DNA of 64,000 nt from [Bacillus] enclensis. Its GTDB lineage: Bacteria; Bacillota; Bacilli; Bacillales; Bacillaceae_B. Each line of letters starts with the position of its first letter. Position 1 is the stretch's first letter. The notes beneath the pieces are model-generated. The model was not told where the DNA came from. It made no database searches and saw nothing but the letters and a program-made list of their open reading frames with translations. This document shows, piece after piece, positions 58,007 through 64,000 of this stretch. The position numbers and the translations under genes were made by a program. The stretch covers positions 420,754 through 484,753 of the forward strand of contig NZ_KQ758485.1 of the NCBI RefSeq assembly GCF_001456935.1, read 5' to 3'.

Positions 58007-58528
58007 ATGAATGAAAACGTACTGTTCAAGCAATTGGACTTTATCCGTCTGCGGACTTTGGCTTTTTTGGATGCAACGACAGAAGAACAGGCCGATATGA
58101 TGCCGGAAGGGTTCAGGAACTCAATCCGCTGGAACCTCGGCCACATCCTTTTGTCACATGAAAATCTGCTTTTTTCTTTTTTGGGGGACCAGGACAAAAA
58201 AGCGATACCGGAACATTATGACAAGCTATTCGGCTTTCATACAAGCCCCGATACGTGGAAGGAAGAAAACCTTAATCCTCCTTCGCTTTCCGAGCTTCGC
58301 GGCCTTCTTGAGGAACAGCCGGAGCGTTTGAAGGAAGTGTTCGGCGGCCGCCTGGATGAAGAGGCGGAAAAGCCGTTCAACCTAGGATCCGTCACGTTGA
58401 ACACATTGGCGGACGTATTTGCATTCGTCAATTGGCATGAAGGGCTCCATCAGGGGAATATCACAACCCTCAAACGGGTGCAGGGAGTCGAGGATCTGTT
58501 TGCAAAGGCAGAAGAAAAAGTGACATGA
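58007..58528 (+). CDS. DinB family protein
   Basis: A 173-aa DinB_2-type four-helix-bundle protein with SIRWNLGHILLSHENLLF and FAFVNWHEGLHQGNITTL, supplying the three His metal ligands. A second DinB protein in the window, with low similarity to the one at 47885-48358. ATG 58007 has GGGAGGG 8 nt upstream; the frame opens at 57977. It converges with msrAB on a shared terminator. Confidence 0.85.
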   Translation: MNENVLFKQLDFIRLRTLAFLDATTEEQADMMPEGFRNSIRWNLGHILLSHENLLFSFLGDQDKKAIPEHYDKLFGFHTSPDTWKEENLNPPSLSELRGLLEEQPERLKEVFGGRLDEEAEKPFNLGSVTLNTLADVFAFVNWHEGLHQGNITTLKRVQGVEDLFAKAEEKVT

Positions 58529-58534
58529 TACAGA

Positions 58535-58561
58535 CGTGTACGGGCTCATGACCTGTACACG
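58535..58561. terminator. Bidirectional terminator between dinB-like gene and msrAB
   Basis: CGTGTACGGG pairs with CCTGTACACG, followed by TTTTTACTT on the plus strand. Confidence 0.8.
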
Positions 58562-58564
58562 TTT

Positions 58565-59509
58565 TTACTTAAATAAAATCAAAAAGTCTCCATACCCTTC
58601 GGCTTCCAGCCGGTCCTTCGGTATGAACCTGAGGGCTGCAGAGTTGATGCAGTACCTCAGCCCTCTGGGTCCCGGACCGTCCGTGAAGACATGGCCGAGA
58701 TGGGAGTCCCCATCGCGGCTTCTCACTTCCACGCGGGTCGATTTATGGGAAAGGTCATATCGTTCTTTTACGCTTGCGTCCATCACGGGCTTCGTGAAGC
58801 TCGGCCAGCCGCACCCGCTGTCATATTGGTCCTTCGATGTGAAAAGCGGCTCACCGCTCACGATATCGACATATAAACCCTCTTCTTTATTATCCCAGTA
58901 TTCATTCTCATATGGAGGCTCGGTCCCGTTCTCCTGTGTTACATGGTACTGCATATCGCTCAGCGATACGCGCAGATGCGAACGGTCCTCCGGCCAATTT
59001 TCCTTCTTGAACTCTTCCCTGCCGGACCCTCTTTTGTATAAAGCATATCGGAAGGCATTTTTCTTATAAAAATCCTGGTGATACTCTTCCGCTTCGTAGA
59101 AACGAACTGCCGGAAGGATTTCCGTCACGATCTGGGAATTGAACTTTCCGCTTTCTTCAAGCTCAGCCTTCGATTGTATCGCCTGCTCTTTTTGCGATTT
59201 ATTGTGGTAGTATATCGCCGCCCGATACGAAGAACCCCGGTCCTTGAACTGGCCGCCGTCATCTGTCGGATCGATCTGCTGCCAGAATAGCTCCAGCAGC
59301 TTTTCATAAGGGTATAAATCGGGATCGAACGTGATCTGTACTGCTTCTCTATGTCCCGTATCGCCCGATATCACCTCTTTATAGGTGGGGTTCTCCGTCT
59401 CCCCTCCTGTATAACCGGACCGGATGCTTAGAATGCCTTCCTGTTCATCGAAAGGCTCGACCATGCACCAGAAACAGCCGCCTGCGAAAGTTGCGATCTC
59501 TTCAGCCAT
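58565..59509 (-). CDS. msrAB: Fused peptide methionine sulfoxide reductase MsrA-MsrB
   Basis: A 314-aa fusion. The MsrA domain (1-160) has the catalytic Cys12 in [13 protein letters not shown] and [12 protein letters not shown]. The MsrB domain (175-314) has [24 protein letters not shown] and the catalytic Cys in [11 protein letters not shown]. The zinc-binding CxxC pairs of many MsrB enzymes are absent, as in other fused forms. It repairs both diastereomers of methionine sulfoxide. Start is ATG 59509; a parS-like site lies 14 bp upstream. Confidence 0.95.
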   Translation of the reverse strand: MAEEIATFAGGCFWCMVEPFDEQEGILSIRSGYTGGETENPTYKEVISGDTGHREAVQITFDPDLYPYEKLLELFWQQIDPTDDGGQFKDRGSSYRAAIYYHNKSQKEQAIQSKAELEESGKFNSQIVTEILPAVRFYEAEEYHQDFYKKNAFRYALYKRGSGREEFKKENWPEDRSHLRVSLSDMQYHVTQENGTEPPYENEYWDNKEEGLYVDIVSGEPLFTSKDQYDSGCGWPSFTKPVMDASVKERYDLSHKSTRVEVRSRDGDSHLGHVFTDGPGPRGLRYCINSAALRFIPKDRLEAEGYGDFLILFK

Positions 59510-59523
59510 GTTTATTCCTCCTT

Positions 59524-59539
59524 CGTTTCACGTGGAACA
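59524..59539. promoter_or_regulatory. parS-like site (15/16)
   Basis: On the minus strand, TGTTCCACGTGAAACG matches TGTTNCACGTGAAACA except for the last base. It lies in the 33-bp gap between msrAB and the hydrolase pseudogene. Confidence 0.75.
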
Positions 59540-59542
59540 CGT

Positions 59543-60382
59543 TCAACCTTCAATTCTGTCCCTGAAATTCCTGACCATGTCTCCTATATCATCGGGGTCG
59601 TCCCAGTGAAGATTATGCCCGCCTGTTTTACGATGTATCTCTATATCGCTTATTTTTTCTCTCAATATCCGGGTCCCCCTTTTTCTCGCATCCTCTTGCT
59701 CTACAGGTTCTGAAGCGTGTATTAACATAACAGGAGATTGAATCCCTTCATATGCCCTGTAGAAAGGTTCTTTAAAGAACGCCTCAATAATTGGGAGTAC
59801 CACGGATGCTCCTGCGATCAGCCGGTAAGGAGATTCCTTTGTAAAAGAGGCGAGTGCCATATACTCGAGTTGAGGATTCCACCTTGATGTGTAGGTTTTA
59901 TAGATGTTTACAATTTCGGAGTGGTCATCAAAAGAAAATCCGCTGATAAATCCTCTCCATCCCTCGTACGCTTTCTTATAGGTCATGTCCTCTTGATAAT
60001 GAGGAAATGTAAATCCGCCGTCCAACAAGATCAACCCTTTTACATATTGGGGAAAATGAGAGGCATAATGCAGGGCAGTATCCCCTCCCCATGAATGCCC
60101 AAGTAAATAAAAAGGCTTTCCAATCAACCGATCAAAAATGGTTTTATAATATCCGGTCAGTGTCGAGAATAAATAATCATGCGGTAAAGGGTGTGTCTGC
60201 CCATGGCCTGGCTAATCAAACATAAATAAATGAAAATCTGATTCCAACCGCTCTGAAAGCTCTATAAAACTCTCGCTGCTTCCTGTTAACCCGTGCAGAC
60301 AGACAAGTACCGGTTTACGAGGGTCTCCTGCCGTCTGATAAGAAACTCGTTGATCCCCCACTGAAAGGAACATTTTATCCAT
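59543..60382 (-). pseudogene. Alpha/beta hydrolase interrupted by an amber codon
   Basis: The continuous frame from ATG 60382 encodes a whole alpha/beta hydrolase: VLVCLHGLTGSSESF (oxyanion region), then HLFMFD-stop-PGHGQTHPL, the nucleophile elbow LLGHSWGGD, an acid region, and the C-terminal catalytic His in KTGGHNLHWDDP. The only break is TAG at codon 57 (60212-60214), where the family has Leu, Gln or Arg in the D-x-PGHG motif. A single change of CAG or TTG would explain it. A protein restarting at 60127 would lack the first strands. The gene overlaps nothing but follows the CHY zinc-finger gene by 6 bp. Confidence 0.8.
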
Positions 60383-60388
60383 ATTCCC

Positions 60389-60718
60389 TCACCCTTCAAA
60401 ATAAAGATGATAATGATTCCGGCACCCCGGATTGAAGTCCGATTGACAATGTGGACAAACCGACTGGGAGTTCATATACTGCAGGATCGTCAATTCGTTC
60501 CTGCATACGCCGCACAAAACGGCCTTCGTATCCCATTCCTCCCTGGACCACCTCACCGGTTCATGACCGGCTTTCTCCTCATGACAGAGATGGCAAGGGT
60601 AATATGTATTGCAGCATTTGAACTTTATCGCGATGATATCCCGTTCACTATGATAATGAAGGCAACGCGTCTTCGAATCAACGCCGACTCCCTTTACTTC
60701 AACATGTTGAGGCACCAT
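60389..60718 (-). CDS. CHY zinc finger protein
   Basis: A 109-aa protein with the CHY pattern: TRCLHYHSERDIIAIKFKCC, YYPCHLCHEE, LCGVCRNELTI and CPHCQSDFNPGCRNHYHLYF. The Cys and His residues bind several zinc ions. In eukaryotes the domain occurs in ubiquitin ligases; bacterial single-domain forms have unknown roles. ATG 60718 has AAGGAG about 10 nt upstream. It lies just before the interrupted hydrolase. Confidence 0.9.
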   Translation of the reverse strand: MVPQHVEVKGVGVDSKTRCLHYHSERDIIAIKFKCCNTYYPCHLCHEEKAGHEPVRWSREEWDTKAVLCGVCRNELTILQYMNSQSVCPHCQSDFNPGCRNHYHLYFEG

Positions 60719-60827
60719 TTCAGAGCAGCTCCTTTTTTAAAGACGTTTTCTACCATTTCGCCATTCATGTCATTTTTCCCTTTCACAAAAAAGCGGATAC
60801 CAGCCCGATCGGCCGATATCCCTTCAC

Positions 60828-61499
60828 TCATTGGGCATGCTCCAGGAGCCCGCGCAGATCATTGTATTCATAGTCCGGCTTGACGCCGAGCTCGTCCATT
60901 TCTTTTCCCTGTCGGTTGATCCAGGCAGTATGAAAACCAAAGCTTGCCGCCCCGGCAATATCCCACGTATTCGAGGACATGAACAAGACTTCTTCCCTCC
61001 TGACACCGAGCCTGTCAAGGACGTGCTGATAAGCCATCGGCGTAGGCTTGAACTGTTTCACGTCATCGACTGAAAGCACTTCGTCCAACAGCGGGCCGAA
61101 TGGTGATTGATCTACGAGCGGTGACAGCATATCGAATGAACCGTTTGAGAAGATAGCCGTTTTGTAAGACTCGAGCTTCTTCAATACCTCTTCGGTTTCA
61201 TCGTAATGCTGAAGCTCCAGGTAGGCATCAATCAGCTGATTTTCCGTTTCCCCCGTCAACTCCGCACCGCCTTCTTTACAAGCATACCGGAGTGCATCCC
61301 TCGTTATCTCAAGAAAGGTAGAATACCTTCCCATCAACTGGCGCAGGAAACTGTATTCAAGCTGCTTCTGCCTCCAGATTCCGCTGATATTCTCACCTTT
61401 CCCCGGAAACAATTCGTTGCATTTTTCTATGACTGAATGGACATCAAAAAGGGTACCGTACGCATCAAATACAAATGCTTTTATCTTTGGATTCTTCAC
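60828..61499 (-). CDS. Haloacid dehalogenase type II (L-2-haloacid dehalogenase-like)
   Basis: The 223-aa HAD enzyme has the nucleophile Asp in KAFVFDAYGTLFDVHS, AIFSNGSFDML, the Lys in KQFKPTPMAYQHV and the SSNTWDIAGAASFGF motif. This set is typical of type II L-2-haloacid dehalogenases. The true substrate may differ. The start is GTG 61499 with AGGAGGG 7 nt upstream. Confidence 0.9.
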   Translation of the reverse strand: MKNPKIKAFVFDAYGTLFDVHSVIEKCNELFPGKGENISGIWRQKQLEYSFLRQLMGRYSTFLEITRDALRYACKEGGAELTGETENQLIDAYLELQHYDETEEVLKKLESYKTAIFSNGSFDMLSPLVDQSPFGPLLDEVLSVDDVKQFKPTPMAYQHVLDRLGVRREEVLFMSSNTWDIAGAASFGFHTAWINRQGKEMDELGVKPDYEYNDLRGLLEHAQ

Positions 61500-61665
61500 T
61501 GCCGTTCCCTCCTAAAATCAATTTCTTACCCCCATGATATAGCAGACTTCCCTTCACGCAAACTGATAAACCTTATAAATTATTTCCCGTGCCCTGTGTA
61601 AATAGGATTTTAATACTACCGTTACGGGTATAGTAAGAAAAAAACAGAAGAACAGGGGAATTCAA

Positions 61666-63138
61666 TTGAAAAAGAAGCAAAAGTGGTATCAGAAAAAACA
61701 ATGGTGGATCGGGGGGGCAGTCATTCTCATTCTGGCCGGGATCATGCTCTACAACCGGATAAAACCCCTTCCGCCTGGCATATCTTATGAAGGCAGTGAA
61801 TACTCGCTTCCCCAGAAGGACGTGGAATTTTTATACGACCTTACATATGACAAGAACGGCAAGGAAGTGTACGACCAGAACATTTTTAATGAAGTCTATA
61901 GAACGATTGAGGAAGCAGATGATTTTCTTGTACTGGACCTGTTTCTTGTGAACGGGTACACAGACGGCAAACGGCCTTATCCTAAACTAAGCGAAACGTT
62001 ATCGAAAAAGATTAAGGAACAGATGAAAAAGAAGCCTGATTTGAAAGTCGTCTTCATCACGGATCACGTCAACACGACCTATCGATCCCACAAGGCGGAG
62101 CAAATCGACCCCCTCGAGAAGCTGGGTGCGGAGGTCATTTATACAAACCTGAACAGGCTCCGTGACCCCAACCTCATTTATTCAGGGGTATGGAGGGCAG
62201 CCCTCGGTTGGTTCGGCCAGGAAGGGAACGGTTGGCTGCCAAATCCGATGGCCCCCTCAGCCCCGAAAGTAACGGCCAGATCTTATTTAAAACTGTTGAA
62301 CGTAAAAGCGAACCACCGGAAAGTGGTCATATCAGAGGATGCCGGAATGATTTTGTCGGCTAACCCGCATGACGCAAGCGGATTCCACTCAAATATCGCC
62401 TTCAAGGTTAAGGGAGAAATCCTGAAGGACATGGTAAAGGCCGAAAGAGCGGTTGCAGCATATTCCGGCGGGGATGAAAGCAAGTTCCCCACAAATGAAG
62501 AGCTTGATAAGCTGATCACCCCTTCAGGGAAAGGGGAAGGGGCACCCGTTAAGGCAAAGATCATCACCGAAAGTAAAGTTCAGGACCATGTCGTCAAAGC
62601 GATGGATGATGCAAAGGAAGGGGACGAAATCTGGATTGGGATGTTCTATCTGGCCGACCGGGATATCATCGATGCCATTGAAGATGCAGCAGAACGCAAG
62701 GTGGATGTCCGTATCGTACTCGATCCGAACCAAAACGCATTCGGCCAGGAAAAAATCGGACTCCCCAACCTTCCGATCGCATCTGAGCTGCATAATTTGA
62801 ACGAAAAGCACATCAAAATCCGCTGGTATGACACGAACAAAGAACAATATCATTCCAAATTCATCTACGTCAAAGGGAAGAAGCAATCAATCGTCATTGG
62901 CGGATCGACCAACTATACGTCAAGAAACCTCGATGACTATAATCTCGAAGAAGACATCAAGCTCGTCTCTTCAACCGACAGTCCGTTAATCAAGTCCGTC
63001 GATGATTATTTCAATAGGATTTGGAGCAACGAAGACGGCACCTATACGGTGGATTATAAAAAATATCAGGACAAGCTTCCTGCATTTAAATACATCATGT
63101 ATGTCCTGCAAAAAATCTTCCAAGTCACCACATATTAA
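61666..63138 (+). CDS. Membrane-anchored phospholipase D-like protein
   Basis: A 490-aa protein with one N-terminal transmembrane helix (WIGGAVILILAGIML) and two PLD-type HxK motifs: NHRKVVISEDAGMILSANPHD region and YHSKFIYVKGKKQSIVIGGS. The second lacks the usual Asp spacing of a perfect HKD. It resembles cardiolipin synthase and related transferases but has an altered N-terminus. The start is TTG 61666 with AGGGGAA upstream. Single gene. Confidence 0.8.
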   Translation: MKKKQKWYQKKQWWIGGAVILILAGIMLYNRIKPLPPGISYEGSEYSLPQKDVEFLYDLTYDKNGKEVYDQNIFNEVYRTIEEADDFLVLDLFLVNGYTDGKRPYPKLSETLSKKIKEQMKKKPDLKVVFITDHVNTTYRSHKAEQIDPLEKLGAEVIYTNLNRLRDPNLIYSGVWRAALGWFGQEGNGWLPNPMAPSAPKVTARSYLKLLNVKANHRKVVISEDAGMILSANPHDASGFHSNIAFKVKGEILKDMVKAERAVAAYSGGDESKFPTNEELDKLITPSGKGEGAPVKAKIITESKVQDHVVKAMDDAKEGDEIWIGMFYLADRDIIDAIEDAAERKVDVRIVLDPNQNAFGQEKIGLPNLPIASELHNLNEKHIKIRWYDTNKEQYHSKFIYVKGKKQSIVIGGSTNYTSRNLDDYNLEEDIKLVSSTDSPLIKSVDDYFNRIWSNEDGTYTVDYKKYQDKLPAFKYIMYVLQKIFQVTTY

Positions 63139-63215
63139 GGTTTGAAATCCTGATAATCGGGAAAATAAGTACTAACAATACATCATACTAAAAACTAACA
63201 TTGGAGGTAATAATT

Positions 63216-63473
63216 ATGGGTTTCATTTTATATTTAATCGTTGGAGGAATCATCGGCTGGTTAGCCGGATTGATCTTAGGTAAAAACGTACCAGGCGGAG
63301 TCATCGGTAACATCATCGCAGGTATCATCGGTGCATGGATCGGCGGAGAATTACTCGGAAGCTTCGGTCCGTCTCTAGCAGGGATCGCCATTATCCCGGC
63401 ATTGATTGGAGCAATCATCTTCGTATTCCTTCTAAGCCTGCTGCTAAGAGGAATGAGAAGAACATCACATTAA
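63216..63473 (+). CDS. GlsB/YeaQ/YmgE family membrane protein
   Basis: An 85-aa protein with three hydrophobic segments and the Gly-rich pattern GGIIGWLAGLILGKNVPGG and GNIIAGIIGAWIGG, matching the transglycosylase-associated GlsB family. Members are stress-induced; the molecular role is unclear. ATG 63216 has GGAGG 8 nt upstream. A terminator follows. Confidence 0.9.
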   Translation: MGFILYLIVGGIIGWLAGLILGKNVPGGVIGNIIAGIIGAWIGGELLGSFGPSLAGIAIIPALIGAIIFVFLLSLLLRGMRRTSH

Positions 63474-63485
63474 TCTATACGTTAG

Positions 63486-63518
63486 AAAACTCCTCTGAGA
63501 TTCGTCTCAGGGAGTTTT
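63486..63518 (+). terminator. glsB-like gene terminator
   Basis: AAAACTCCTCTGAGA pairs with TCTCAGGGAGTTTT, followed by TTTTGTGG. Confidence 0.85.
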
Positions 63519-63533
63519 TTTGTGGCTGCATTT

Positions 63534-63865
63534 GTTGGTCTTGATTGAATGTCCTGGACGGAGGGTTGAGTATTCCATAGGTTGCAGTTGGTTGTATACC
63601 CGTCACTACTCGCAAATTAGAATCATTCTTAAAAGATCATATATCGGGAAAATGGAACGTATTTTTTGTCGAATCGGTTTGACCCCCTAATTCCTGACGA
63701 ATTCTTTAAAAAACTAAATGATTCTTAGTTTTTCATTTTTATCATTTCCTTCTTCACTTTTACCAAGGGTAGATGACTCTACTTCAGCGTCAAGCCAAAA
63801 CCGCTTGACCCTTTCGTTCCGCCATCTGGGGGGTTAGTAAGTGAAGAAGGAGTATTCCTGCCTTT
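63534..63865. other. Intergenic region before the transposase gene
   Basis: No gene is supported here. A hairpin AAAAACTAA/TTAGTTTTT at 63709-63733 can terminate the transposase transcript. TTTGACCCCCTAATTCC near 63670 is a candidate right end of the insertion sequence, but the other end lies outside the window, so the inverted repeat cannot be confirmed. Confidence 0.35.
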
Positions 63866-64000
63866 TTAAAGGCTCAAGGCCATTTCTTCAGGGAAGCCAA
63901 TATCCTTGTATTTCTCATTGAACTTTACTGGAGACATCCTGCCCAGGCTCCCATGGTAGCGTCGATAATTATAAAATTCCATGAACTCGTCAATTTCGTA
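63866..64000 (-). mobile_element. C-terminal end of an IS3-type transposase (cut by the window)
   Basis: The minus strand encodes 44 residues ending in a TAA stop, with EIDEFMEFYNYRRYHGSLG and RMSPVKFNEKY. This is the classic C-terminus of IS3-family (DDE, rve) transposases. The rest of the gene lies beyond 64000. No frameshift or stop is seen in the visible part. Confidence 0.8.

Noticed and set aside
1..64000. tRNA or rRNA genes
   Set aside because: I saw no cloverleaf with a conserved TTCRANNC arm or rRNA-like sequence; an exhaustive covariance-model scan was not possible by eye.

Overview
The window looks like chromosomal DNA of a Bacillaceae species (moderate GC, strong AGGAGG ribosome binding sites, frequent TTG/GTG starts). 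Sporulation and germination genes (rsfA, cwlJ, gerQ) are present. The gene order (pbpG, ywhD, ywhC, ywhB, ywgA, ywfO, rsfA, lipL, pta, hemQ, gerQ, ywdK, ywdI, ung, pdxK) follows the ywh-ywf-ywd arm of Bacillus subtilis. A marine or soil relative such as Rossellomorea or a related Bacillus is plausible, but the species cannot be fixed from this sequence. A perfect parS site at 20967-20982 and a 15/16 match at 59524-59539 fit an origin-proximal position.

Layout. 1-8.5 kb: PBP2D, GNAT, DUF2243/CtaG pair, YwhD, site-2 protease YwhC, tautomerase YwhB, a small HTH protein, YwgA, HD hydrolase YwfO. 8.7-18 kb: DUF1450, RsfA, Ecs-type ABC pair, peroxiredoxin, LipL, Pta, HemQ, LysM protein. 18-26 kb: CwlJ-GerQ, YwdK, YwdI, a four-Cys mini-protein, Ung, DUF4230, YflT, PdxK, YojF-BshB2. 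26-34 kb: a TetR-controlled ABC exporter, an SDR, a SigO/RsoA-like split sigma factor followed by two leaderless cell-wall hydrolases and YvrJ, and a PQQ-type sugar dehydrogenase lipoprotein. 34-46 kb: HAD phosphatase, BCCT and short-chain fatty acid transporters, YjiH, YtgP flippase, sensor kinase, threonine catabolism (tdh-kbl). 46-52 kb: a probable selenoprotein, AlkD, zinc ribbon and DinB, YczE-like, VOC, QueA-like and SDR. 52-64 kb: folD under a ZTP riboswitch, a guanidine exporter under a guanidine-I riboswitch, Rex-controlled NADH oxidase, DadA-Rieske protein, MsrAB, an amber-interrupted hydrolase, PLD-like protein, GlsB protein, and the end of an IS3-type transposase running off the window.

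The coding content is mostly familiar. Two observations stand out. First, the AhpC/TSA_2-type gene at 46442-46993 has an in-frame TGA exactly at the first Cys of its CxxC motif. A 7-bp stem-loop with an AGUU loop follows it, matching the general bacterial SECIS model, so this is a strong selenocysteine candidate. Second, the intergenic DNA carries several repeat classes. One is an array of 13-bp palindromes at an almost exact 25-bp period whose sequence changes from block to block while staying palindromic. Others are 20-21-bp-phased arrays of short motifs at five loci. There is a composite hairpin element of 120-270 bp whose arms change in compensating pairs (six copies), and a 90-180-bp element with GCTCTTTTCG ends (four copies).

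Regulation visible in the sequence includes ZTP and guanidine-I riboswitches, Rex operators, paired TetR operators exactly 50 bp apart, cre-like sites near pta, the fatty acid transporter and kbl, and many intrinsic terminators.
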